A stretch of 64,000 nt of DNA from Leptoclinus maculatus (Eukaryota > Chordata > Actinopteri > Perciformes > Stichaeidae). Positions 38,955 through 52,500 of this stretch are shown here, one piece after another. How positions within the stretch are numbered: the stretch's first letter is position 1; each line of letters opens with the position of its first letter. The notes beneath the pieces are model-generated. The model was not told where the DNA came from. It was given only the letters and a program-made list of their open reading frames with translations, and did not search any database. Position numbers and translations under genes: made by a program. The stretch lies in NCBI GenBank assembly GCA_032191485.1, contig JAVDOI010000045.1, forward strand, positions 1,513,909-1,577,908, written 5' to 3'.

Positions 38955-41751
38955 AGGGCCACAAGTGCTCCAGGAAATAGACTGGGTCCGTCCGTATCAG
39001 GTTTATTTTAGATTTTCATGAACTTTACTCAGGAGGTGGGATGTGTTCCCACAGAGGGAAGTGAACATCAGCACAGCCACCATCATAGCATTAGAGCGGC
39101 TCAGCGATCCATCTGACTGTCAGCTACTGAGCTCGTTAGCTCAGTGATAGCTTGTTGGCCATATTGAGCTCATGGGGAGGGGGAGAAGGGCTCTTGATTT
39201 TGGAAATATAATCATGTGGCAACCCTGATTGTATGTGTGTGTGTAGCTGGGTGTGGGTACTGACACCTTGCTCTGGACAAAATGACTTGCTTGCATTACC
39301 TGCACGCCCCCTCGCTGCCAAGCCAGCCGGCCTCTCAGCACCACATTGACACCAGGCCGTCTGTCCATCCATCACTGCCACAGCGGATTTAGCCCTCCGG
39401 ACTGACTCCCATTTACAATTCTGACCAAAATACTGGACCTTGCTAATACTAGACATGGGCTCTGCTCTCACAAAGGGACAGCTGTTGCTCTGTCAGAGAG
39501 CACCCAGACCGAGCTGTTCCACCAGACGCATGGGACCTGTTTGTGGACGGTCTTAGATTTTATAACCCAGAGAAATGGCTCGACGCACTTCTATAGCAAA
39601 GGTAACGCTGCTTCAAACAAACATGACATGTTCTTCATTTTAAAGAGTTGAATGTTGCATATAAGCCGCTTGTGTGTTTACTTGCTGTATTTGTGCTGAG
39701 TTGTTTGACTTTGAACAAAGTGAAGGCTTTTTTCAGTTTGAGCTTGTTCAAAAGGACGGAGAGCACGTTGACCTTTCTTCAGAGAAGGTGATAGCATGAC
39801 GGCTGGTTATGTTTGCCAAATCTGTAATTGGCCTGTAACATTTCATGAACACGGTGCTCTATCAGATGAGGCTCGCCCAAAGGTCAGATCACGCTTGTTG
39901 GAAAAACACAAAATGAGACAAATCAGCCATTCTCGTAAAATACAAGTGTTTACAGAAAAGCCAACAAATGAACTGAAATCAAATGGTTGGTCACATTTGA
40001 CATGGTATCCTTTAGAAATACAAAAACTGATTATTTGCTGTAATTGAGTCATTCAACTAATCAAAAGAGGAAGAAAAGAGAGGATATGTGCGCGGCCGTG
40101 AACGAGGGGGAACGTGATCTTTCTGACCCACAAATCCATATGAGAGGCTCATTAATCTGAAGCCACAACACAGAAGCAGTGTACTTATGGAGGTAATCTC
40201 TCTTCTGGGAGACTTGACCTTATCCTTAGTCTCGCATCTTTTTTCCCAGGGATGCAGCGATGGCCTCTGGCCGACAGCAGAATACCCATTTCCCTGTCTC
40301 CTAATCTTTTGTGAAATGCACGGATCGTTCTCACGCACGCTAAATAAAAAACAGATGCAAGTCTTTCTTTAAAGTCTCTGGAGAAAATGTCACTTGCGTT
40401 AGCAGTGACAAATATAAAATGGTGCATTAGGCAACATTTTGAAGGGCCGAGGCGTTTGTTTGTCTGGCCGGAATAAGACGGCAGACGGGTTTCATGGAAG
40501 AAGATGTGGACCCACCTATCAGATGTCACAGGTATTCAGTGGTAACAAGGTGCTAAACCTTTAATCAGAATATGCAGGTCGGCTTTAGAGAAGCATTATG
40601 TTGCTTTGTCAGCGACTGACACAATGCTAAGAGAGGGCGAGGAAGAGTTTAAGAGGAAGAGTTTAAGAGGAAGCAGCGATGACGTTGTTCATGTCCGTGT
40701 GCCAAACTGAAATCGTAGTCTTTGGAACCAGAAGAACATGGGAAGAAAATGACAAAGCAACCTCTGATGAGTTCCTCAGACTTTTCAATGCATGTCTTGC
40801 TTTCGGTCTGAATTTCCCATAAGAACTGGACTTTTCACATCTGTTTTCATATCTATCTCAATCTTTGATGATTTTGTTGTAAAGTTGATCTGAGTTGAGA
40901 CTCTGTGTTACTGTGTTTGGATATTTGAGTGTTTTAATGACCTGAAGAGGAGTTCACCTTCTGCAGTTGTACACAAACAACACATTGATTCTGATACCGT
41001 TGGACTAAAAACCTGCATCTGCATTTAGACAACAGCAGTCAATCAGATGAATTAATCAATTAGATGAATCAGTGAGGTATACAACGGGCCCCAGTGCACG
41101 CTGCTGTGACGGGGCCTTGCCGTGCTTTTAGTTTGAAAGGCTCGACGGCTCACTGGGCTTTCAGGTGTGCTCAGCTCTTCAGTCTTGACAGGTGTTGTGC
41201 CTAAACTACCTAGTGTGTATTGTATTCTCTTCAATGTCAACACACATATTGCCCAGCAGTCATCATTGCATATCTGTAGATGACAAAAATAGCGAAGAGA
41301 ATATTTGTTATAGATAGCTACTGACTATTTAAAAAAATATAAGTATGACAGAGATGCGTTTGTCTTTTTGAAGGGACATATAGCAACATGGTACTTGTCC
41401 TGACCAATAGATCTTTCTTGAACACTGGTGTGTATTCTGAGCGGTCTACAAAGACTGGTATCACAAACCAGCTCTCTCCAAACAGTACGGCCTGCTTTAT
41501 CTCTTCTAACAACTTTAAGATTAATAGAGAATATTTCAAAAAGATGAGATGTATCCCGCTGTATTCATCCCAAGTGTTTGAGGATTCAGCCTCGTCTCTG
41601 TGACGGTAGAGCAGCTGAAATAAAGTCTTCACTGAGGTTCAAAGAGCAATAAAGTCATATCAACTTTCAAATGGTGACAGTGAGTCTGGTTCAAGAGTTC
41701 AACAAAAGTTATATAGCGTGTTGTTGGTGGTGGTGCCATGCCATGCTCTGT

Positions 41752-41766
41752 ACCCCCCCCCCCCCC
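41752..41766. repeat. poly-C tract
   Basis: About fifteen C residues in pitx3 intron 1. Further homopolymers of the same kind lie at about 41877-41889 (G) and 42929-42948 (C). Confidence 0.85.
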
Positions 41767-43412
41767 AGGCTTCATACTTAACCCCAGCAGAGGTCACATG
41801 TGACTGGCACACAAAGGACTGGCATGGTGGAAAACAGGCGGCAGGGAAACTCACTCTCCAGAGGCGAGGAGAGGTGGGGGGGGGGGGGGTGACATAAATA
41901 CGTCTTCCCCAGAAAAGCTAAATGTGCTGCTTCTAAAGCTGGAAGCTACAACGCTGACGACACACAGAGACTGTTACTGTGGTTAAACCCCAGCTCAGAC
42001 TTGGATTCATTGTAGTCTTCAGCAGCCTCCTCTCAAACCTGTCAACTTTAGCTTCTACTCACTAATATCCTGGGAAATGCAAGTTACAGATGGAGGGTAA
42101 AGAGAAAGAGCACGCCGGCTCCTTTTATTCCTCTGCTCCCACGTTAGATGTGCTGCTTTGACATTTGTTTCTCTTTTCTTTTACTAAGTCTTAAATGTGA
42201 CTTCACAGGTATAAGAAGTCACACGAGCACCTCCTGAGAACGGACTTTGGATGCTTGTTTTGATCAAACGTGTGAAATGTAATGGAAATATTTGAATTAT
42301 TTTGACTTTACAAGTAAATCATCCCAACATGTTCAAGGTGTCAACTGCTCTCGGATAAATAAACCACCTGCTATTTTTGGGCTCCATCGGGCAACAGTTC
42401 CATCTCTTGGGCTAGAATTTGTCTTGTAAATGTCATCGTGTATTTTACAGCAATAACTCTATTGCTCTCCCCACGTAGCTCAAAATAGAGTCAGTTCGGG
42501 GCAACTCTTGTTATAGCCGCTTATGTCAGGCTTATGTAAAGGGATCGGGATTACAACCGACCAGGGGTGAATGGAAAGATCAAAGAGAAAATAGAAACAG
42601 AACGCACTGCTAAATTAAACAAATACACACAAACCCACATCAAATGGAGCGTCCGCCGATTTAAATACACTGATATTTCCCCCCAAATAGGAAACTAAAC
42701 GGATACGGAGTCTCCAGAGAGATAGCTGTGTATGTTTGGGAGGGACACGATGAGTTCAGGTGTTCTTCAGCCAAAGAAATGTATTTACATCACTGCGGCA
42801 ACAACCACACGATGAAACTGGTAATCATGACGAGACAAAAGGATCAGAAATGAATACACGAACCCTCACCGTGTTTCTTTGATAAAGACTTCATGATATA
42901 TTTTGTTGTATGTCCTTCCTTGTGTATGCCCCCCCCCCCCCCCCCCCCATGGAAACAAGAGGAATCAGAGAGATGTGTAATGAGGAGTGGTCATTCATGT
43001 AGAAAAATATGATCAGTGTTATTTACATGCTGCTTTTTGAAACATATTATTATGTCATTCTGAATATCAGGTTCATATAGAATACTTTCTTTATGAAGTT
43101 ATAGGACAATTAAAGAACAATAGCTGAGTACATCTAAATGAAACATGACAATGTTAACTTTATATTGTGCACATTGCAGTTAGAATATGACTGTAGTGGT
43201 GACAGGGAGTTAAGCTATAGGAATGTTGTGACATCATAATGAATTATGATCAATAAAAATGAAAGGTATTGAATTTGCTCATGAGGAACATCGCGGCCCG
43301 ACATGTCCACGATGACTCGCTGCTCACGGAGGGCTTGTAGCGGCACAGCTGTGAGTCAGTGTTGGAGGATGAAGCCTGACACGTGTCCGTCTGTCTGTGT
43401 GTCTGTCTGCAG

Positions 43413-43530
43413 AACCTGGTTATGGATTTCAACCTGCTGACGGACAGTGAAGCGCGCAGCCCGGCGCTGTCGCTCTCCGACTCCGGGACCCCGCAGCACG
43501 AGCAGGGATGTAAAGGCCAGGACAACAGCG
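43413..43530 (+). CDS. pitx3: pitx3 exon with start codon
   Basis: The acceptor TGTCTGCAG ends at 43412. The ATG is at 43422-43424. 109 coding bases give 36 residues plus one base (the G of an Asp codon). The donor GTCAGT begins at 43531. Residues CKGQDNS at the end join to DTEKS of the next exon, as in known fish Pitx3. Reading through the donor yields an 82-residue chance frame that should be ignored. Confidence 0.94.
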
Positions 43531-46500
43531 GTCAGTTACCCCCGGAGCACCTTCACGTCTGTCTGGGCACCATGTCACACACACACACACACAGCGCGAC
43601 ACCGGGTCACAGCAAACCAGGTTTCAAATGAAAGAAAAGAAAATGCTTCAAATCACGAGAGTTACAGATACACTACAGCTAACTATGAGACATTCTATAA
43701 TGAGAATAATGATGATAACAATAATAATAACAGTAGTAATAATATAATACTAATAACAACAGTACTAATAATAACGATAATAATACAAAATAGATACAAT
43801 AATAATATAATAATAAGTATAATGATAATAAATATAATAATAACAATAATCATCATCATCATTTTGGGAGAAGCCTGCTTATTTCTGCACAATCGCTTCA
43901 ATAAATGATGGATAGAAATTGTCTGCAGAACAAACAGATCGTAATTATCTCTGCATGCTGGATCACAGCGAGGAACCAGAAGACAACCATTCCCGCAATG
44001 CGCCGATTAATTCTCGTTTTATAGCCGGAGCACAGTTTAATCAGAGCCGGCTGATAAAGAGAAAGGATGTGATAAACTATGCAGTGTCGAGCTTGTAAAC
44101 GGCCCGACGTCCGTGGGTCTGCAGGAAGTGACGGGCTGTGGTCACATCAACGCATTTGACTTTGAATAATACAATTAATCGCAAAAGAGCGAAAAGCTAT
44201 TTCTCCAGAGAGCATCCGAGTCAGAGCGCTTTAATAGCCTCTCTGTGATGCTCTCTGGGCGGATTGAATGAGCAGGAATGAATCCTCCAGCAGAGAGGAC
44301 GGAGATGTACCGGGACGGGCCCGAGAGAGCAACACAACACGGTTCATCATTAGACAAAGTAATAACGTGACGTCCACTTATTAGCTTTCATCAGGCCTTC
44401 ATTCATTTTACGGATTTTTGCTTCGCTGTGATCGGTGGTTTAAATTGTCCTCACGTGATCGATACGTTAACGCGTCGGTCACGCGAGGACAGATATGATC
44501 CTTTACTTCCGCTCTGCCTGTAAACTATACTGTGGCTTCATGTTTTATCTTGTCACATGTCACATGATCAAATGTTATTAATGTTAAATAATCTGCTGGA
44601 TCTCTCTAACTTCTCCATATAGTGTAAAACATCTTAACCCAGCCATCTGTCTCTGTCTCTATCTAGTGGTGTGTGTGTGCGCGCGCGTGTGTGTGTTTAT
44701 GTGTGTGTAACCCAATCTAATTGCTAAACTGTGTGTGGTTTGAAATGTAGTCCTACAAACTGTCAAACACAAACTATTTTGGAAAGAAATGTGGTGTAAA
44801 ATGCTTCGGTGTGTCTCCTGCTGCAGCCACCTTCTTAAGGAGGCCTCTCTCATTTCGGCCTGAAGTCAAACTCACGTGCTGCCTGTAAACCTCTCTAATG
44901 GAACCTGACTCTAGTAGACAGGGCCGACATGTTCAATCCATGAAATGAAACATGTTGGCACCGACATGAATCCCGTATTGACTGGTGACGACCTATAATT
45001 ATTTAAAATAATGCAATTATTATTTTCTAAAAAATAGTTTACATGTTTTAATAATCAGATCTATATTTGTATAATAAAATAATCACATAGATCAATAAAC
45101 TATGATGCCAAATTCATCTTATAATATGGTTAAACAATTTTGTATTTTGAGACTTCTTATGTGTTAATTTAATTCCTTTGAGGATTTGTCCTCCTGAAAT
45201 GTATACAGCTGTCAGTGTTGTAAATACAATGTACAAATGTAGGTTTATTTGTTTCAGAGACTTGTGCTGTGTTGACTCACAGTTGAGAGTGGTGAAGGGC
45301 TATCAAGCTCTTTCACACAGAGGATTCCAGCAAATAGTCACGTCCTGGTCGTTGCATAATGAGCCATTACTACATGTTCTCCAGTATTGTTCTAGAGGGA
45401 ACACGAGTCCTGAATTGTACATGATGGATGCGTTTTAAAGTTAGCATTCAAATATATTTCTTAAAGTGAATTGTTGCCGTTTGTTCTCCGTCGTAATGAA
45501 CACAAAATACAACGTTACATCTGGACTGGTTCAACACACACCAAGTGTCCCCAGGAAGAACAATGGGCTTTGAGGCAAATTGTACTTTGTGAGCCGAACT
45601 GTGGAATTTCTGGATCGATCACGTGATGTCATCACAATACTTTAGACTTACATTGAGAAAGAGATGTTTCTAACTCAGAAGATATATTTTTAGATGAATC
45701 AAGTTCAGAGTATGAACACTTGAATAGGCCTTATTTCAATCATCAGGTCCTAAAGGTTGTAAAATGCACAAATAGCTGAATCCAGAGTCATTGGTCTTAT
45801 TGGTAAAAGTGATCTCTTCTGTTCATGTGAAGGAAACGTTAGTGCTGTTTAGCTTCATGGGCCCTCGATGAAGAAGATCATACAGGTCTTTTTTTACTGT
45901 TGAATATTTTTTTGCGCCACCGTACAACGTTCCGGGGAGCGGCCTCCAACGCTGTATTCTCTCTACACGTCCGTGCCACAGGCCCGGACGCGAGGACTAT
46001 CTCACACCCATGACTGAATGACCACAGGCTCTTTATGAGGAGCTTTCTCTCTTGATACAAGGTGCTGCTCCTGTAAAAAGTGGCTGTGGTTTTACTCTGT
46101 CAGACTGCTTTTAAAAGCTCTGACCTGGAAGGTCCTGTATGTCTGTGATAGTCCATATGCAGCCGCTCACTCGTGGAGCTTTTTAATTATGTGAATATGA
46201 TCTGAATTGAGCTGTTTTCCAGATTTCCCAGATTAAAGCTCTCTGAATGGCTGACCTGGAACGGCTCTGTCATGTCTTCACATTATCAGTCAGATTGCTT
46301 CTATTGTTGGTCAGTGCCCCACTCTAAAAAGGTCTGCCCTTTCCTCAGTATTGTGTTATAGACTTTGGCCTTAAGTGACAGCTTACCCAGTGTCAGTTTA
46401 CTGCCAGATAACAGCCTCTGCCTGGCCCTTATTGGTTTTGCCGGCGGCCCTGTGGAGCCTCTTTTTAAACCCCGCTGATTATTTCGAACTGCTCCGAGAG

Positions 46501-49500
46501 CTAAGCCCTCGCCAAACAGAGCCCAACTTGCCCCAGTCACAAAAGCCTGATCCGCAGGATTAGCTGGCCAACTAATTTCACTTCTTTCTGTGAGGTCCTC
46601 AAATTGCGGCAGTCAGATCTGGCACAGAGAAGCCCTGGCAGACATAACATGGATGTGTGGTCCTTTAAACTGCGCTGGGGGCCAAATGTAATCACTCACT
46701 GCTCCTACACATCTTTGAATGTAATGCAGTGTTTGGAATCATTCTCTCTCGGCTGTGTCACACACTCATGCTTGTCATTTTCCAGCTTGTGTGATGGAGG
46801 GATTTCAGATGAGGTTTGATCTGACAATAATATCCAGTGGGTTTGAGCAGAGACGATGCCATCCAGGCTGAAAGGCCACCGAATAAAGTGCTGTTTCACA
46901 CAAAACTCAATGTGTTAATAGTTCTGCTTCTCTCTGCAGAATTCAGCCAATTAGACTCGACAGGGTTCAAATGCTCTGCACCAGAGCTCTGTGTTTAGGT
47001 GCCTCCTCCTACATTTCAGAAAAGTGTGTGCATGTGCTATACTTAGTGCGATGCATTAAAGGCTTTCAACCTTTTACCACTGCTAACACTTTATTTTACA
47101 GGTCCCATAATATCCGAATAATTCCCTAGAGAGGAGCTGATATGAAATCTATTACTAATTATGGAAAATAGATACAATGTTGGAACATGTCTATGTCCAT
47201 CTAATGCCCAGACGGTCTTTTACTCAAAACACAGCATGTCAGGTGCAAATACAAAGTCATAGAGTTCAAGAAATGTTTATAATAAAGTTATAAGATAATA
47301 TTCAACATTGTTCATTTTAATTTATTTGGTTTAAACTGATTCTTTTTTTAAATGATTAACCTTTAGCAGCTCTAATTTCAGCCCAACGTCATCTATTCTA
47401 TTTTCTGCACAGAGTGGAACCTACCGACTACATTTAAATACCACAGTTAAGTAAAAATAATAAGGTAATTTAATTAAGTACTTCATATATTTCAGAGTGA
47501 AATATTGACAGCAATAGTAACTATAGTTTACATACCAAACACTGTGTATGATCAAGTCAACAATTATATATTTGTGTAACAGTGCTGCACATACACATCA
47601 AAATATTAGTAATTATAATCCAATCATTTAATATATATAACAAAATACCACTATAAAACATGACAATCTGCACAATATACACTGTTTACTACTGTACTTC
47701 ATAAGAAGTTGAATGCATGACTTGTACTTCTATGGAATTTCTATTTTTACATTGAGGTACTTTTACTTTAAGTAAATGATCTGAAGCTTCTTCCACCGCT
47801 GTATCTACTGGGTATGTCATTCCGTATTGTTTCCTGCTTTTCTCCTTTCACAAATAAGTTATGGTAAAATGAAGTTTAACACATGTAAAATACTAAATAT
47901 GTTACTTTATTAGTTTTAAGATCATATTACGGCTTTTGTCGGGAAAACTATGTTTTTTGATTTGAATGCCTCTTTATCCTGTGCATACATGGTGCATACA
48001 TGGTGCATACATGGTGCATACATGGTGCATACATGGTGCATACATGGTGCATACATGGTGCATACATGGTGCATACATGGTGCATACATGGTGCATACAT
48101 GGTGCATACATGGTGCATACATGGTGCATACATGGTGCATACATGGTGCTTACTAATTTGTGCATAATCAAGTTACATACATGTGTGAGGGTCAATATGG
48201 ACCCACAGCTCCTTTTTGCCCCCCGAAGGGTTAACACAACCCTGAGTGTAGTAAAGTGACGATGAACTGATGAACAATGTCAGCATCAGTCTGTATTTGC
48301 AACAACATATTTCTCTCTCATGACAAGTAGCTTTGATAATGATAATGATCATTTCAGTTTCTCCTGCACATCCTCCACATTCTGAAACACAGTGTTCAAT
48401 CTTTTAATGATCCAGTGATGCGTTGTTCTGTTCTCATTGGTGTGTCATGTTATGCTGACGACTCTCATCTATCTTCCTAACTAAGCCGCTCCTCCCAGTG
48501 TCCTTTTGAAATCTGTGGTCTCTCTGTGTGTCTGCAGACACTGAGAAATCCCACCAGAACCAGCTGGACGAGTCCAGCGCCGAGGACAGCTCTCTGAAGA
48601 AGAAGCAGCGGCGGCAGAGGACTCACTTCACGAGCCAGCAGCTCCAGGAGCTGGAGGCCACCTTTCAAAGGAACCGCTACCCCGACATGAGCACCAGAGA
48701 GGAGATCGCAGTGTGGACCAACCTCACTGAAGCACGGGTCAGGGTGAGTACACACACTCTGCCCTGGTCCCTCTGGAACAGAGAACGTATTACTGTATTA
48801 TTATTACAGCATGGGATTTTAGTGATGAAAGATGATCTTATCAGTGAAATGTAGTATTTTATAAGAACACATTGTGAGCTTTTCTCTTAAATAATAAGTC
48901 CCGGCAAAGGGGACACATTTGTAGAGCATAGAGCCCATTAAAGCTCCCAAAGCAGTTGACCCTTAGATTTGAATGAATTCTAATGACACCCCTCAAAGGT
49001 TTACATTTCTGGACCCACCAGTGATTAAGCCACATTCAAACCTGAGCCCTGATAAAAGATAGCCCTCTCATTCATTTAAGTTGTAAAATCCAGTCTGGGA
49101 TTTCATGGCACATTGTCTCAGCAGCTCATTGTCTCAGAAGTAGCCTTACATTGTCTGACTGGTATATTGTCTCACCAGTAGTCCTTCATTGTCTCAGCAG
49201 TAGTCTTATATTGTCTCACTAGTACATTGTCTCAGCAGTAGTCCTTCATTGTCTCACTAGTACATTGTCTCAGCAGTAGTCCTTCATTGTCTCATCAGTA
49301 CATTGTCTCAGCAGTAGTCCTTCATTGTCTCACTAGTACATTGTCTCAGCAGTAGTCCGTCATTGTCTCACCGGTACATTTTCTCACCAGTAGTCCTACA
49401 TTGTCTCCCCAGTATATTGTCTCACTGGTACATTGTCTCACTGGTACATTGTCTCAGCAGTAGTTCTTCATTGTCTCACCAGTAGTCCTACATTGCCTCA

Positions 49501-52500
49501 CCGGTACATTGTCTCAGCAGTAGTTCTTCATTGTCTCATCAGTACATTGTCTCAGCAGTAGTCCTTCATTGTCTCACTAGTACATTGTCTCAGCAGTAGT
49601 CCGTCATTGTCTCACCGGTACATTTTCTCACCAGTAGTCCTACATTGTCTCCCCAGTATATTGTCTCACTGGTACATTGTCTCACTGGTACATTGTCTCA
49701 CTGGTACATTGTCTCACTGGTACATTGTCTCAGCAGTAGTTCTTCATTGTCTCACCAGTAGTCCTACATTGCCTCACCGGTACATTGTCTCAGCAGTAGT
49801 TCTTCATTGTCTCACCAGTAGTCCTACATTGTCTCACCGGTACATTGTTTCACTAGTACATTGTCTCAGCAGTAGTCCTTCATTGTCTCAGCAGTAGTCC
49901 TTCATTGTCTCACCGGTAAAAAGATTTTCACCAGTAGTCCTACATTGTCTTCCCAGTATATTGTCTCACTGATACATTGTCTCACCGGTACATTGTCTCA
50001 GCAGTACGTTCTCTCAGTATTAGACCTACATTGTCTCATCAGTACAGTGTTTTACCAGTAGTCCAACATTGTCTCACTGGTACATTGCCTCATTAGTAGT
50101 CCAACATCGTCTCACTGGTACATTGTCTATTGTCTCACTGGTAGTCCTATGTTGTGTCACTGGTACGTTGTGTCATCGGTACATTGTGTATTGGGTACAT
50201 TGTATATTTGGTACATTGTGTCATTGGTACATTGTCTCACCAATAATCCTTCATTGTCTCACTGGTACATGGTGTCATCGGTACATTGTGTCACTGGTAC
50301 AGTGTGTCACTGGTACAGTGTATCACCAATACATTGTGCCACCGGTACATTGTATCGCTGGTACATTGTGTCACCGGTACATTGTGTCCCTGGTACATTG
50401 TATCGGTGGTACATTGTGTCACCAGTACATTGTATCGCTGGTACATTGTGTCACCAGTACATTGTATCGCTGGTACATTGTGTCACCAGTACATTGTATC
50501 GCTGGTACATTGTGTCACCAGTACATTGTATCGCTGGTACATTGTGTCACCAGTACATTGTATCGCTGGTACATTGTGTCACCGGTACATTGTATCGCTG
50601 GTACATTGTGTCACCAGTACATTGTATCGCTGGTACATTGTGTCACCAGTACATTGTATCGCTGGTACATTGTGTCACCAGTACATTGTGTCACCAGTTG
50701 GTTGGGGAGCACAAAAGGTCAAAGTCAAAAGGTCACACCCGTTTGTTTTACCAATGTCATCTGTGACGTCATCAACATTTTTGGTACGCTGTTACTTCTT
50801 TTAAACATTATTGAATTTGAATGAACTGTAAATGACAAATAAAAAAAAACTGATGGTCCTCTTAGTAGCTTTTCCAGGGATTTCTCTCCCATCTCATGAT
50901 CTTGCTCTATCACCTGAGGAAAACGTGTATCTTCTTTGTCAAGCTACTGGTTTTAAAGTTGAGAATCACATTTCATGGTCAACTTAATTAAAAGCTGCTG
51001 TAAAATTATTGATAATATTGCTTTTTGCCTGTGAAAAAGCAACTGTCTGGTCAACTAAAAAGGAGTTAGCTTGCCACTGTTAACAATCTTTCACACAGGT
51101 TTAAAGCCTCTTAGGTTCTTCAAGATAATGTGCATTTAGAATTTGTGTCATGTTTGATTGAAACTGTGTTGATAAACCTTTAGAAATGTTCAAAACATTT
51201 AAATCTGGCTTTGACCTTACAAAATGATGAGGAAAATCACATATAAAGAAAATATTAGGTTAGGTCATCCCTTGGAAACCAGTGTAATGTTATTTCCAAA
51301 ATGTTTCAGTGACTACTTAGTTCTATACAGTTTTTGAAATAAATGGTAAATGGTAAATGAACTGTACTTGTATAGCGCTTCTCTAGTCTTTCCGACCACT
51401 CAAAGCTATGACTATTATCATTTCCAAAGCCATATACTCAAAGTTCAAAGTATCTTTATTGTCCCTTACAGTGGTTTGAAGCCATGACTCCGACAAAACA
51501 CACAAAACCCTGATTAACAACAACTAACAACAGGACATAGTTTTCAAAGTTGTTCAGTAGGAGGTTCTTCAGTGTCCAGGTTAAAGTACAATTAAACAAT
51601 CTAACCCGAACCTTTACTGGTCCAACCCTAACCATTTTGTAACGTAGGCTCAGTCATATTTTCTAAACCGGTTTGCAGTGATGTAGCTGCAGGAGAAAAT
51701 ATATGATACCTAAATGGTTAGAAAATACAGCTTTGGTAGAATTCCCTTTCTATCAAAGCTTCAGTTCACACACAAAACCTAAATGTCAAAGGTGCAGCAG
51801 AGTGTGCCCACACCCAGGGGTTTGGTCATTGTAGCTATATGAAGCAGGAGGACACACATTCTGATGGATGACAATACAATCCCTGGCCTGCTTTACAAGT
51901 AATGGATCAAATTAATGTTGGCTGGATGAAAGGTCACATAGCACACACTCTTGGTTGTTGTTTTGAAAGGACAACAGACTGCACATGGTCTCGTCACTGA
52001 TGTCTATCAGTGGCCTTTCTAACCCCGACACATGCCCGAAACACCCGTCAGCTTGATTTCACGAGAGCTGTTGTTAATCTTCAAAGTCGAGGAACTCATT
52101 GAGAGGGTCGAGGGTGTAGTGATAGACGGTGTTTGATCCTTTACAGACTGTAAAGACCTTCGAAGCAAATGTAGATTTGTGATTTCAGACCACATAGATA
52201 CAACTTGCTTCACTTCACTTGACGACTGCATTGTCGTCAATATCATGCATGGGACCTTCAGACTATCTCATATGCTACATGTGCTCTGGTCCACAGCTCT
52301 GCTAGTGGCTTTACTGAGGCACAGTGATGCTTTGAGCTGTTAACGTCAGCATGCTAACATGATCACAACTCACAAGTCATCATCTGTTACATAGGAAACA
52401 CGATTATAAAATGAACCCATTATGGTATATTAAGCTACCTACTTGCCCGCAGAAACACAATATGTTCAATTGCAATTTTTCCGCACTAACATTTCATAAA

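Larger units (their letters stand above)
36224..43412 (+). other. pitx3 intron 1 (if the upstream exon is right)
   Basis: It holds AAT-rich microsatellite DNA (37.11-37.25 kb), a GCT repeat, a CpG-containing block with an inverted repeat at 38.5-38.9 kb that looks regulatory, and several C or G homopolymers at 41.75, 41.88 and 42.93 kb. The acceptor is CTGTCTGCAG at the 3' end. No protein-coding exon seen. Confidence 0.5.
43531..48537 (+). other. pitx3 intron between start-codon and homeobox exons
   Basis: About 5 kb. It holds AAT/ATA microsatellite DNA (43.70-43.86 kb), an alternating TG/CG run at 44.67-44.70 kb, and unique non-repetitive blocks near 43.93-44.48 kb and 46.25-46.83 kb that may be regulatory. 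An 11-bp array lies at 47.98-48.15 kb. The inverted repeat begins at or left of 47.63 kb. Confidence 0.9.

Noticed and set aside
47922..48259. Cys/His-rich frames resembling a metal-binding peptide
   Set aside because: Translation of the 11-bp tandem repeat on both strands. No constraint visible.
47981..50698. CRISPR array
   Set aside because: Direct tandem repeats without unique spacers, in a vertebrate intron.
50069..50824. 251-codon open frame and overlapping 205- and 172-codon frames
   Set aside because: All three plus-strand frames of the 16-bp minisatellite are open. The content is only permuted repeat peptides.
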